Positions 43,890-50,587 of a stretch of DNA of 64,000 nucleotides are shown piece after piece. The notes below the pieces were generated by a model that did not search any database, was not told the DNA's origin, and saw only the letters and a program-made list of their open reading frames with translations. Source of the DNA: a virus; the IMG/VR virus record IMGVR_UViG_3300031823_000008, positions 1-64,000 of that record; one strand, written 5' to 3'. A program made the translations under genes and the position numbers. The number at the start of each line of letters is the position of its first letter. Positions within the stretch are counted from its first letter, which is position 1.

Positions 43890-44237
43890 TCATTGGAGCG
43901 CACTCCATTGGACGAAGTATCCTTCCACAACCAGGTCGAAGTCTATCCCGTGAATCCGTTCGAATTCATCCCTTCCCACCTGGTGGTAAAGCCGGTGACA
44001 CTTCCAAAATAAAGGCACACAGCTAAAATCAGATGCCTTTTGGCTCGTACCTCCATCATGCCCCGTGTGAGCTGCTTCCGAAGGCCCCCGCCTGCAACCA
44101 CAGCAGCACGCCTGCAATCGAATCCACGCCTTGTAATCGCGACTGCGGGCAGGTCCACGACGCACCCTCGAACGCCGCGGCGCCCTTACGACCTGGTCGA
44201 GCACGGCATACCGCAAAAACCGGGACAGGCGCGTCAT
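43890..44237 (-). CDS. HNH-type nuclease (DUF968/recombination nuclease-like)
   Basis: 115 residues from the ATG at 44237, which overlaps the preceding tiny gene (ATGA). After a basic N-terminus, DYKAWIRLQACCCGC, EAAHTGHDGG, SCVPLFWKCHRLYHQVG and FERIHGIDF follow the layout of HNH proteins in phage recombination regions (Cys pair, H-x-G, C-H-x-x-H). It would process DNA junctions or ends. It lies in the operon with the RecB/Cas4-like nuclease. Confidence 0.72.
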   Translation of the reverse strand: MTRLSRFLRYAVLDQVVRAPRRSRVRRGPARSRDYKAWIRLQACCCGCRRGPSEAAHTGHDGGTSQKASDFSCVPLFWKCHRLYHQVGRDEFERIHGIDFDLVVEGYFVQWSALQ

Positions 44238-44311
44238 CGAATCACCTTCGCCAGAATCCAGAGAACAGTAACGATGCTCCAGGTCCACCGCGAGGAAAGG
44301 AAGCGCATCAT
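44234..44311 (-). CDS. 25-residue membrane peptide
   Basis: The ATG at 44311 overlaps the upstream stop (ATGA) and the stop at 44234-44236 overlaps the HNH gene start (ATGA). The product (MMRFLSSRWTW then a hydrophobic helix IVTVLWILAKVI) is one short membrane-spanning segment. Precise tiling between two genes supports translation. Function unknown. Confidence 0.5.
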   Translation of the reverse strand: MMRFLSSRWTWSIVTVLWILAKVIR

Positions 44312-44502
44312 GCTCGGCCTCCGGCGCTGCTCCGGAATACATAGGCGGGGTGGATGATGGCCTGCCCGGAGCGCAGAATCATGCCGGCGATCGGAGGGTC
44401 GAGCCCGGTGAGCTGCTCAATCAGCGAGAAGTAACATTCCTCCCACACCGCGGGAACCTGCCACTCCCGTCCATCTTCTTTCCGGGTTAGGAAGTAGGTC
44501 AT
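44308..44502 (-). CDS. small hypothetical protein
   Basis: 64 residues from the ATG at 44502, chosen over one at 44535 because GGGGGAG precedes it and it overlaps the upstream stop (ATGA). Begins MTYFLTRKEDGREW and contains YFSLIEQLTGLDPPIAG. No family was recognised; early operon member. Confidence 0.6.
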   Translation of the reverse strand: MTYFLTRKEDGREWQVPAVWEECYFSLIEQLTGLDPPIAGMILRSGQAIIHPAYVFRSSAGGRA

Positions 44503-44615
44503 CGCTCCCCCAATCCGAACGCGATAATAATCCATACCGCGAGGAGGACCAATCCGGGGAGTGCCTGTCGGAAGGCCTGGAGCTGGAGGCGCAGCTCGCG
44601 CGTGAAGTTATTCAC
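44499..44615 (-). CDS. 38-residue membrane peptide
   Basis: Starts at GTG 44615 overlapping the previous stop (GTGA) and ends overlapping the next start (ATGA). A basic amphipathic N-terminus (FTRELRLQLQAFRQAL) precedes a hydrophobic helix PGLVLLAVWIIIAFGL. One transmembrane segment is likely. Function unknown. Confidence 0.52.
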   Translation of the reverse strand: MNNFTRELRLQLQAFRQALPGLVLLAVWIIIAFGLGER

Positions 44616-44806
44616 TTGGGCACCGCGATGAAATCACTGGGATCGAGAGAATCCGCCTCTCCCCAGACGCATGGCGCGCAAGCTGTCCAACTGAGTGCCT
44701 TTGACAGGTCCTTCGAGGCCGGATTATCGCAGTTGTCGCAGAGCACCAGGCCGTCGCGGATCCGCTTCTGCCGGCGGGCGCGTTCGATGATTTTGTTGAC
44801 GGTCAT
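44612..44806 (-). CDS. small zinc-finger protein
   Basis: 64 residues from the ATG at 44806, overlapping the nuclease gene's stop (ATGA). After a basic helix (NKIIERARRQKRIRDG) come LCDNCDNPASKD and ACAPCVWG, a four-Cys zinc site. Probably nucleic-acid binding; coupled to the RecB-like nuclease by overlap. Confidence 0.66.
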   Translation of the reverse strand: MTVNKIIERARRQKRIRDGLVLCDNCDNPASKDLSKALSWTACAPCVWGEADSLDPSDFIAVPK

Positions 44807-45588
44807 TCGCTCACCGTCCCGCCGAAATCCTTCTGACAATTCCTCCACGCGCCGCAGTATTTCCTGGAGCACATGAAGTGCGATCTGTTGGGGAGCCAGA
44901 CTCCGGCGCGAATGCTCTGCTGCACCAGCGGATAAAGCTTCTCGGTGGCGTCGATGGCGGCCTGTTCCGATTTGCAATCGAGCCGGATGAGCTGGGGGGC
45001 TTTCGTCTTCACCAGCGTGTCGAGCCTCGCCTCTCCGGAAGCCTCCGGACAAAGCTGCTGATATGTGGCCAACTGAAAACGGTAATCGCTTCCAATCTCG
45101 GTCGGTTTCTTGGCGGCCGTCTTCAGATCGATAATTCGTCCGGAGACGTCCATCAGATCGATGAAGCCTTGCACCAACACCCCGCCAATGCGTCCAGAGA
45201 CGTGCCGTTCCACCGCGGCCGGCTGGATCGAGGGACAGGCCTCGTCCAGATATTTCAGCGCCAGGGCGAGCCCTTGAGCCTTCATGGTGGCCGGATCTTC
45301 ATCGTCGCGGAACTCGGTGTCTTTGGCCTTTTCCGCCCAGGCGCTGTTATAGATTGCGCTCACGCCGGCAATATCCAGATCCTGGTGAGTTTCCAGCTTC
45401 TGAGCGAAGTTCTCGCCGATCGCCGAATGGACAGACGAACCCAGGGTCAGGGCACCGGTGGGCGGGTCGTCGATCTTGACCACCTTGCGGTAGTAATACT
45501 TGGCGGAGCATCCCAGGTATTGGGAGGCGCTGCTGGGGGAGAGAATGTCCCCCGGAGCGTCGTAGAGAATTGCGGTGCGGGTGCTCAT
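44803..45588 (-). CDS. RecB/Cas4-family PD-(D/E)XK exonuclease with Fe-S-type cysteines
   Basis: 261 residues. The family motifs are in order: SPSSASQYLGCSAKYYYRK with the first Cys (about residue 27), GSSVHSAIGENF, GFIDLMDVSGRIIDLKTAAKKP (catalytic D...D-x-K), YRFQLATYQQL, and a C-terminal Cys trio FMCSRKYCGAWRNC. The Cys set matches the 4Fe-4S cluster of AddB/Cas4-type nucleases. It would resect DNA ends for phage recombination, with the adjacent 45585 protein as probable partner. Confidence 0.85.
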   Translation of the reverse strand: MSTRTAILYDAPGDILSPSSASQYLGCSAKYYYRKVVKIDDPPTGALTLGSSVHSAIGENFAQKLETHQDLDIAGVSAIYNSAWAEKAKDTEFRDDEDPATMKAQGLALALKYLDEACPSIQPAAVERHVSGRIGGVLVQGFIDLMDVSGRIIDLKTAAKKPTEIGSDYRFQLATYQQLCPEASGEARLDTLVKTKAPQLIRLDCKSEQAAIDATEKLYPLVQQSIRAGVWLPNRSHFMCSRKYCGAWRNCQKDFGGTVSE

Positions 45589-46316
45589 TTCGCACCCCGA
45601 TTCCAGCAGGACAGAAAACCGTCGCGGGAAGCCTGGATCATGAGAGTGCTCACCATATCCTGCTTGGCGGCATCACTCCATTGCTCATGCGCGGCGGCCA
45701 GGCCGTCCACCACCACGCCCAGCAATTCGCGGAAAGCGATGTCGTACGGGATCTTGGCCGGAATGCCTGCCACAGCGTAAGGCTTCGGTGCTCCGTTCCC
45801 ATTGACTGGTGGTGCGCTGTGTCCGTTGCTGGTACCATTGCCATTGTTTGAAGGTGGCTGTGCTGGTAGACGTGATGGTGTAATTGCGGTAACTGGCGCA
45901 GTCGGGGCCGGGGCGGCTGACACCGCTTCGGCCTTTTTCTTGCGCTCAATCTCGGCGAGCGATGCGCGGAGCTGCTGTTCGAGTTCCGACTCGGGAAGCC
46001 CGGTGGCGCATGCGGAGAGCGGGGGATGTGCGGGCTTCATCTCATCTTTGGCGACGGGCCAGAAGTCCCACACCGGTAAATCGCTTCTCTTCCCGGTCCA
46101 CCGCTTGCATGCCCAGAAGAGCTGCCCCCTCCGGAGGCCGAGCATGTTGATGGTCTGCGCTACTCCCAGGTCGAGGTAGAGGCAGGAATCGGGCGGTTCC
46201 GCGAGCGAGAAGTAGACCTGGTCGCCAAATCGCCCCTCTACAATTTTGCCTTCCGGGTATTTGAGGGCGATCTGGATGGGAACGTTCGGCGTGATTTCAA
46301 GCTTTTGTGTGGGCAT
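45585..46316 (-). CDS. probable ssDNA-binding/recombination partner protein
   Basis: 243 residues. An N-terminal beta domain (about 1-80; IQIALKYPEGKIVEGRFGDQVYFSL, LGLRRGQLFWACKR) looks like an OB fold. A disordered Pro/Ala/Asn/Gly linker (about 130-180) precedes a helical C-terminus (IPYDIAFRELLGVVVDGLAAAHEQW). It starts right after the previous stop with GGGGAGG upstream, and overlaps the exonuclease gene (ATGA). Pairing with an exonuclease suggests ssDNA binding or annealing; this is an inference. Confidence 0.62.
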   Translation of the reverse strand: MPTQKLEITPNVPIQIALKYPEGKIVEGRFGDQVYFSLAEPPDSCLYLDLGVAQTINMLGLRRGQLFWACKRWTGKRSDLPVWDFWPVAKDEMKPAHPPLSACATGLPESELEQQLRASLAEIERKKKAEAVSAAPAPTAPVTAITPSRLPAQPPSNNGNGTSNGHSAPPVNGNGAPKPYAVAGIPAKIPYDIAFRELLGVVVDGLAAAHEQWSDAAKQDMVSTLMIQASRDGFLSCWNRGAK

Positions 46317-46601
46317 TTAGAGCCTCCCCTGGATGCTGCTCGCCCGCTGCTTCAGCTCGCTGAAATGCGCGCAGCACTGGCAGCCCGCTCCGGAATGCGC
46401 GGAGCACGCGCCCGTGGTTTCGCGGATCGCGTTCTCGGTGAACCACCAGGCCAGGTCGACCAGCTTTTCCGCCTCCGGGCAGAGCGTCCCGCAGTCTCGC
46501 GCCAGGGACGAAGCCTGGTCGAGATCTTCATTGAGCTGCTCCAGCGCCTTGAGTTCGCTGCGCATTTCGTCTTCTCCCGCATCGGTGACTGAGTAGGACA
46601 T
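46317..46601 (-). CDS. Cys-rich helical early protein
   Basis: 94 residues from the ATG at 46601 (TAATG overlap with the upstream gene). Helical N-terminus (MRSELKALEQLNEDLDQAS), then Cys residues in RDCGTLC and ACSAHSGAGCQCCAHF. Possibly metal binding. Function unknown. Confidence 0.68.
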   Translation of the reverse strand: MSYSVTDAGEDEMRSELKALEQLNEDLDQASSLARDCGTLCPEAEKLVDLAWWFTENAIRETTGACSAHSGAGCQCCAHFSELKQRASSIQGRL

Positions 46602-46888
46602 TACGCCACCTCCCCGAACAGCTCGCCCTGCTGGCGTGCGATGCGCGCGGGCTTTACGACCACGGCGAGGAACGCTTCGGCTTCCTGCAGAGTGCAGCCG
46701 GTTTCGGCGAGGAACGCGGTCTCTCGCGCGATGACGGCCATCGCCTCCTCGACGCAAGGGTCGCAGCCCAGATAATCGAATTCGGGTATCTGGGTGAGAC
46801 GCTCGGCGACCTCTCCGCAGTTCTGGCAGCGGAGTATGGCGACGGAGTCCAGGATGTCGGGCGAGCCGTCTTCGTTGCGGTCTATCAT
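46601..46888 (-). CDS. first gene of the early operon, zinc-ribbon protein
   Basis: 95 residues. LRCQNCGEVAERL and LGCDPCVEEAMAV give a four-Cys ribbon, followed by helices (LQEAEAFLAVVVKPARIARQQ). The ATG at 46888 follows AGAGGAAACAAAGC and is the first start after the promoter at 46942-46971. Function unknown, perhaps a regulatory or host-takeover protein. Confidence 0.7.
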   Translation of the reverse strand: MIDRNEDGSPDILDSVAILRCQNCGEVAERLTQIPEFDYLGCDPCVEEAMAVIARETAFLAETGCTLQEAEAFLAVVVKPARIARQQGELFGEVA

Positions 46889-46941
46889 GCTTTGTTTCCT
46901 CTGCGCTTTAAGGTGTCGCCACCGTGTTGATCTACTCCTTA

Positions 46942-46971
46942 AGAATAGCAGCTAGCGCTAGCACCTGTCAA
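46942..46971 (-). promoter_or_regulatory. strong early promoter with palindromic operator in its spacer
   Basis: On the reverse strand TTGACA (46966-46971) is followed after 18 bp by TATTCT (46942-46947). The spacer contains the perfect 12-bp palindrome GCTAGCGCTAGC (46951-46962). A repressor bound there would block RNA polymerase. It points into the reverse-strand early operon. Confidence 0.75.
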
Positions 46972-47016
46972 TAGCAGTAAGCAGCAAAAAGCGGTTCCTG
47001 ATAGAATAAATCCCCG

Positions 47017-47172
47017 ATGGCAAGAAAAAAGAATGCCGCCGCCGTAGAACTCGGACGGAAGGGTGGCGCGGTAAAAGTACCAAAAGGATTCGCGACGATG
47101 AGCGATGAGGAGCGAAAGAGGATTCAGTCCGCTGGCGGCAAAGCCCGCTGGAAGAAGAAATCAGGAAAGTGA
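47017..47172 (+). CDS. 51-residue KGG-type basic protein
   Basis: From the ATG at 47017: VELGRKGGAVKVPKGF, SDEERKRIQSAGGKARWKKK. This RKGG/GGKARW layout matches small KGG-motif proteins frequent in Acidobacteria and other soil bacteria, thought to be stress- or DNA-related. Its stop overlaps the next ATG by one base (TGATG). It is divergent from the early operon; TAGAAT at 47002-47007 could be its -10 element. Confidence 0.68.
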   Translation: MARKKNAAAVELGRKGGAVKVPKGFATMSDEERKRIQSAGGKARWKKKSGK

Positions 47173-47468
47173 TGGATTACTATCGAGCGCGTGATGCTGC
47201 CACAACCGGAACGCCTCCGGCGCTTAAAATGTTGCCGATTGTGAAGGTGCTCTACTGCGCTGCCGCGAGTGCCCTTGGCGCGTCAGCAATCCTATTCATC
47301 GGCCTACAGATGCAGGATGCCGGGACCTCGGGAGGAACGCGGCTGGGAGACTTCTTCATCCCCTTGGCGGGCGCCGTCGCCTCGGTTCTGCTTTTCGCCA
47401 GCGGCGCGGCCCTCGGGCTCCTTCAGCGGATTGCGGAAGCGGTGGAAAATCGCGAGGTATCGAAATGA
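47172..47468 (+). CDS. two-helix membrane protein
   Basis: 98 residues with two hydrophobic segments (about 25-45, VLYCAAASALGASAILFIGL, and 60-85, PLAGAVASVLLFASGAALGL) and a polar loop. Size and topology recall class II holins, but it sits far from the endolysin, so a lysogenic membrane role is equally possible. Overlaps the next gene by 4 bp. Confidence 0.65.
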   Translation: MDYYRARDAATTGTPPALKMLPIVKVLYCAAASALGASAILFIGLQMQDAGTSGGTRLGDFFIPLAGAVASVLLFASGAALGLLQRIAEAVENREVSK

Positions 47469-47758
47469 TGCAATTGAAAGAGCACGCCGGAACTATCACG
47501 GCTCTCAATATATTCGGCTGGATTGCAGCAATTCTCGCGCCCCTCCTGGGAGCATACTGCTGGCTCGTGGCTCAAAACGGCGCGGAGGATAGCGCGGCGA
47601 TGCGGCCGCTCCTGTTCGCAGCGGGGGCCAGCTTCATATTCGGTCTCGTGCTGATTGGCTTGTCTGCCTTAATCGAAATCTCCGCGGAAGTTTCCAGGGC
47701 GGCGCATCTATTACTCGAAGAATCGAGATCGCGAGCAGCGGAGGCCACGCTGAAATAG
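47465..47758 (+). CDS. two-helix membrane protein, possible partner of the 47172 gene
   Basis: 97 residues with two hydrophobic segments (LNIFGWIAAILAPLLGAYCWL and LLFAAGASFIFGLVLIGLSAL) and an acidic/basic helical tail. Same topology and length as the preceding protein, so the two may act together. No family was recognised. Confidence 0.66.
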   Translation: MMQLKEHAGTITALNIFGWIAAILAPLLGAYCWLVAQNGAEDSAAMRPLLFAAGASFIFGLVLIGLSALIEISAEVSRAAHLLLEESRSRAAEATLK

Positions 47759-47763
47759 CCCCC

Positions 47764-48107
47764 TTGCAGAGTGTGGGTAGAAATGAGCATTGAAGAAAAT
47801 CTGCTTCTCGACTTCTCGGAGCTACGCTGGCTGGTAATCTCCTGTACGGATTGCCACACGGAAGTATCCATTGACGCCGCAGAGACCAGTACCGCAATCC
47901 CATCTCAGTGCCCAAGCTGCAACAGGAGCTATGAGGGTTCCGTTCGCCAGAACCTCGACACCTTTCGCCGGCTCTACGCTACGGCCAGGTGGAAAGTCCG
48001 GGTCGTCAAAGGGAGCGAACCCCAGAAATAGGCCGCTTGCAGAGTGTGGCTGAAAGTGACGGTTTAGGATGAAAAAACTCTTAAGTCGGCCCTTTTGCAG
48101 AGTGTGG
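47764..48107 (+). repeat. three 13-bp direct repeats TTGCAGAGTGTGG
   Basis: Exact copies lie at 47764-47776, 48037-48049 and 48095-48107. The first two each follow a stop codon closely (AAATAG then GC-rich bases) and flank the 47783-48031 gene, like boundaries of a small cassette. The third lies inside the 31-residue frame at 48069. Confidence 0.85.
47783..48031 (+). CDS. small zinc-ribbon protein
   Basis: 82 residues from the ATG at 47783. ISCTDCHTEVSID...SQCPSCNRSY is a standard four-Cys zinc ribbon, followed by a basic helix (NLDTFRRLYATARWKVRV). Probable nucleic-acid-binding or regulatory protein. It is flanked by 13-bp direct repeats. Confidence 0.7.
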   Translation: MSIEENLLLDFSELRWLVISCTDCHTEVSIDAAETSTAIPSQCPSCNRSYEGSVRQNLDTFRRLYATARWKVRVVKGSEPQK

Positions 48108-48164
48108 CTTCAGCGCTACACGCAGAGTTTTAGCACGCTACGCCAGTGGCAGGAGGTGTACTGA
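48069..48164 (+). CDS. 31-residue basic peptide (leader-like)
   Basis: The frame from ATG 48069 (TTTAGGATG) encodes a basic, aromatic peptide (KKLLSRPFCRVWLQRYTQ) and stops overlapping the next ATG (TGATG). It could be a translated leader for the 48164 gene or a chance frame. Confidence 0.33.
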   Translation: MKKLLSRPFCRVWLQRYTQSFSTLRQWQEVY

Positions 48165-48487
48165 TGAAAACAACGCCAAAGCTATCCGTAGGCGATCTTC
48201 AATCTGCATCGGAGGATCTCGCGCGCAACGCGCTGACTCTTCATCCAAATCTCCCGCCCGCACAGCTCGTGGACAAAATCGCGGATCTCGCCGATTCTGA
48301 AGTCAGGTCGGAGATCGAGCAATTTCTCTGGACTCAGTATTTTCTGCGAACTATTCGGCGCGTTCGATTTCAGGAGCGCCCGGTGCCCGCGCCTCTGTTC
48401 CATTACGCTCCGATACAGGAGGCATCGTCCCACCTTCCTGCGAAGCTGAAGCTAGGGGGTCCGCACTTTCCCGCCAGAATCTCTTGA
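48164..48487 (+). CDS. hypothetical protein
   Basis: 107 residues from the ATG at 48164, supported by GGAGG 9 bp upstream. Helical N-terminal two thirds (VGDLQSASEDLARNALTLHPN, LVDKIADLADSEVRSEIEQFLW), then a basic proline-rich end. No family was recognised. Confidence 0.66.
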   Translation: MKTTPKLSVGDLQSASEDLARNALTLHPNLPPAQLVDKIADLADSEVRSEIEQFLWTQYFLRTIRRVRFQERPVPAPLFHYAPIQEASSHLPAKLKLGGPHFPARIS

Positions 48488-48512
48488 CTTCAATCGGGCC
48501 GCATGGTATATT
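48484..48512 (+). promoter_or_regulatory. sigma70-type promoter
   Basis: TTGACT (48484-48489), a 17-bp spacer and TATATT (48507-48512) lie 41 bp before the TTG start of the 48553 gene. A near-consensus promoter with correct spacing. Confidence 0.75.
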
Positions 48513-48552
48513 CTAAGAGTAGCCCGCCACCAACGGGCAAGGAGAAAACCAA

Positions 48553-48798
48553 TTGAACGATCAACAGCTTTTGACTCTCGCCATCGCCATCGTCTTTCCG
48601 TTGTCGATGCTGATCTACTCCAACAGCCGCATCACCGAAGCCAAAGAGACGCTCCGCGCCGAAATGGGCGCTCTTCGAGCGGATATGAGACTGGACTTCG
48701 AGCGCGTCACCAATAAGATCGACCATCTGGCGGGCGAGGTCGCCACCTTAAAAGACTTGATGTCTACGCACCTGCGTGAGCATCACAACGTCAAATAA
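48553..48798 (+). CDS. membrane-anchored coiled-coil protein
   Basis: 81 residues starting at TTG 48553 (AAGGAGAAAACC upstream). One N-terminal membrane segment (LLTLAIAIVFPLSMLIY) then a coiled coil (EAKETLRAEMGALRADM...). Its own promoter suggests expression outside the lytic cascade. Similar short anchor-plus-coil proteins occur in many bacteria and phages; function unknown. Confidence 0.72.
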   Translation: MNDQQLLTLAIAIVFPLSMLIYSNSRITEAKETLRAEMGALRADMRLDFERVTNKIDHLAGEVATLKDLMSTHLREHHNVK

Positions 48799-48913
48799 AT
48801 CAAGCTCCGCCGCGCGGCTCTTCCGCTCGTTCGCGGTCCTCTCCGTAAGCGGAGCCTTCTGGGGTGGTACCCGGACCGGGGAGTAGGTAAGCTCCCCGAA
48901 AAGGAAATCAGAA

Positions 48914-49153
48914 ATGGCCGATATGACGATGAAAGAATTGCAGGACACCCTCGCTGTGGTTGTAGGGATTCAGGCCAGGCAGGCCGAGCTGATAAAGGGC
49001 CATGGCGAGTGGTTGCAGCAGCACGACCAAGCCATTTTGGATATCAGAGAGAACGGGCGCAGGACAGATGCGCGCATCGCCGAGATCGGGGAGCGGATCG
49101 ACAAGCTGGTGAGCGGCATCGGCGAATTCATCCGCGGGGAGTCGCGTCAATGA
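48914..49153 (+). CDS. coiled-coil protein
   Basis: 79 residues; AAAAGGAAATC precedes the ATG. Helical throughout; C-terminal half TDARIAEIGERIDKLVSGIGEF resembles the reverse-strand coiled-coil protein at 5889-6206. It overlaps the next gene by 4 bp. Function unknown. Confidence 0.7.
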   Translation: MADMTMKELQDTLAVVVGIQARQAELIKGHGEWLQQHDQAILDIRENGRRTDARIAEIGERIDKLVSGIGEFIRGESRQ

Positions 49154-49464
49154 GCGCGCGCATTTCCGATCTCGCCGGCCGCCGATTCGGAAGGCTTAAA
49201 ATCCCGCCGCGGAGTGAGCCCGAAATCCGCGACCGCCATGCCTACTGGCCCTGCATCTGTGATTGTGGCGGGAGAACCATCGCCAGAGGATCGAAGCTGC
49301 TGGCCGGCGTTACCATATCCTGCGGCTGCTACCGCGCGGATTCGGCGGTTCGCCAGGGCGCCAGTATGACGATATCGCCTCGGAAGCGCATCGCGCGGGC
49401 CAAACTCGGGGGTGCTGCTTATGCCGCCAAATATGCCGGCAAACCGAAGCCGCTGGGCAGGTAA
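49150..49464 (+). CDS. phage CDCG-motif zinc protein (AP2/HNH-associated type)
   Basis: 104 residues from the ATG at 49150 (ATGA overlap). LAGRRFGRLKI, YWPCICDCGG, ARGSKLLAGVTISCGCYR is the N-terminal module common to AP2-domain and HNH homing proteins and to many small phage proteins. Here no nuclease domain follows, only a basic Ala/Lys tail. Likely a DNA-binding remnant or stand-alone module. Confidence 0.7.
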   Translation: MSARISDLAGRRFGRLKIPPRSEPEIRDRHAYWPCICDCGGRTIARGSKLLAGVTISCGCYRADSAVRQGASMTISPRKRIARAKLGGAAYAAKYAGKPKPLGR

Positions 49465-49553
49465 TATCATACCCTCAGGCGGCCGGCGAGTTCCAAGAGC
49501 GCGTCTGAAGATCGCTTGGGGTGGGAAAAACGCGTGGAGGAAACACGGCCGCC

Positions 49554-49736
49554 CTACGCCCCCGCCGCCCTCGGCTTCCGGCGCGACTTCTCCCGTTCGA
49601 GCACGTCGCGCAGCTCAGGAACATGAAGCAGAATCCGCCGCTCCCGGCTCAGTTCCTCATCGGTGAGGCCTTTCAATGCTTCGACGTAGGCGTCCAGACT
49701 TTGATTGAGGGCTTCACGGCGCAGTTGGGCAATCAT
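49554..49736 (-). CDS. small helical protein, start region split from its operon by an insertion
   Basis: 60 residues from the ATG at 49736 (MIAQLRREALNQ, LTDEELSRERRILLHVPELRDVLEREKS). The start codon lies in a 25-bp direct repeat whose other copy (50136-50160) sits 26 bp beyond the receiver gene; there the same start reads only MIAQL before a stop. The gene therefore probably belonged to the 50878-50186 operon before the 49751-50135 segment was inserted. Confidence 0.6.
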   Translation of the reverse strand: MIAQLRREALNQSLDAYVEALKGLTDEELSRERRILLHVPELRDVLEREKSRRKPRAAGA

Positions 49737-49773
49737 ATGTGCAGGATACACTTTCAAAAATCAGGAAGAAGCT

Positions 49774-49992
49774 TCAAGGCGTGATTCGCGGCAACGGGGT
49801 GTGATCTGCTGACCGGAATTCTCGGCCCGGGGTAGACGCCATGCGGCCAAACCGTCGGCGAAGCGCCGCTGGCCGATGGCGCGGACAGCGCTTCGATGGA
49901 CCCGGAGCCAGCGGCTTCAACGGGATGGGTCCGAGGCAGTAGGGGCAGCCGTGCAGCGGCACGATCCGCCGGCAGCGGCGGCATCTCTTCAT
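49774..49992 (-). CDS. small zinc-finger cargo protein inside the cassette
   Basis: 72 residues: MKRCRRCRRIVPLHGCPYCLG gives a CxxC/CxxC ribbon, followed by a basic Pro/Arg-rich tail whose coding sequence overlaps the 49785-49881 hairpin element. The ribosome binding site is unclear. Resembles small phage zinc-ribbon proteins. Confidence 0.45.
   Translation of the reverse strand: MKRCRRCRRIVPLHGCPYCLGPIPLKPLAPGPSKRCPRHRPAALRRRFGRMASTPGREFRSADHTPLPRITP
49785..49881 (+). repeat. two-hairpin element, copy A1
   Basis: Starts TTCGCGGCAAC. CGCCAT (49837-49842) and CGGCC (49844-49848) pair with GGCCG (49871-49875) and ATGGCG (49876-49881), enclosing AAACCGT and an inner hairpin CGGCG-AAG-CGCCG (49856-49868). 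It differs from copy A3 only by paired changes in the inner hairpin. Confidence 0.8.
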
Positions 49993-50011
49993 GCTCCATC
50001 ATGCGCCCAAT

Positions 50012-50113
50012 GCCCGGCGGACGGGCAGCGCTGCATCGGCGACGGTTTGACCGTCCGCTCTCCCCCCGGGCGCACCGTCCTGCCCCAGCAGCACCCACCT
50101 TGTTGCCGCGATA
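50012..50113 (-). repeat. two-hairpin element, copy B1 (reverse)
   Basis: GCGGACGG (50017-50024) pairs with CCGTCCGC (50051-50058) around an inner hairpin CGCTG-CAT-CGGCG (50029-50041). A second hairpin (CTGC-CCCA-GCAG type) lies near 50080. The outer end reads TTGCCGCG, the reverse of the A-type end. The conserved internal loop reads TCAAACCGT on the reverse strand. Confidence 0.75.
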
Positions 50114-50185
50114 AACAGGAGCATGCCGTCACAACTGGGCAATCATATGTGCAGGATACAGGGAATTGGCAGGTAGGCTGGAAGG

Positions 50186-50584
50186 TTATCGGCCGGAGCC
50201 GGCATGCGATCCCGGTTCAGCCTTCACCCGCTCCAGCAGAGCTTTCACCCGCGCCAGCAGATCTGCCTTCAGGTGATCCTTCTCGAGGATCTGCCACCCG
50301 CCATGCAGCACGGCCAGGTCCCCGTCGGCCTTCCCGGTTAGCAGGATCACCCGCATCGCCGGCCACGCCTCCTTCAATTTCTCCGCCACATCGGTGCCCA
50401 GGATCCCCGGCAGGATTACGTTGGCCAGCAAGAGATCGATGGGGCGCGGAAAGGCGAGCCCGATGCGAAGACCGTCCTTTCCGGTTTTGGCCGACAGGAT
50501 TTCATAGGCCTCCGCCTCGAGCAGGATGCTCTTTACCAGCTTCAGGATGGCTGGATCGTCTTCGACAATCAGAATCGTTCTCAT
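50186..50584 (-). CDS. degenerate response-regulator receiver protein
   Basis: 132 residues with the receiver fold: acidic pocket VEDD (8-10), LLLANVILPG where the phosphoacceptor Asp is replaced by Asn55, switch Thr in LLTGKA (T83) and the conserved Lys in LEKDH (K102). Without the Asp it cannot be phosphorylated normally, so it may act as a constitutive or decoy receiver. A stand-alone LuxR domain gene lies 3 bp upstream. Probably captured from the host. Confidence 0.8.
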   Translation of the reverse strand: MRTILIVEDDPAILKLVKSILLEAEAYEILSAKTGKDGLRIGLAFPRPIDLLLANVILPGILGTDVAEKLKEAWPAMRVILLTGKADGDLAVLHGGWQILEKDHLKADLLARVKALLERVKAEPGSHAGSGR

Positions 50585-50587
50585 AGC

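Larger units (their letters stand above)
49726..50160. mobile_element. putative mobile cassette bounded by a 25-bp direct repeat
   Basis: Identical 25-bp sequences at 49726-49750 and 50136-50160 bound a 385-bp segment. Inside, related ~100-nt hairpin elements face each other (49785-49881 forward, 50012-50113 reverse), each with outer end TTCGCGGCAAC-like. Inverted ends plus flanking duplication look like a small non-autonomous mobile element, although the long duplication is atypical of transposition. Confidence 0.6.
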
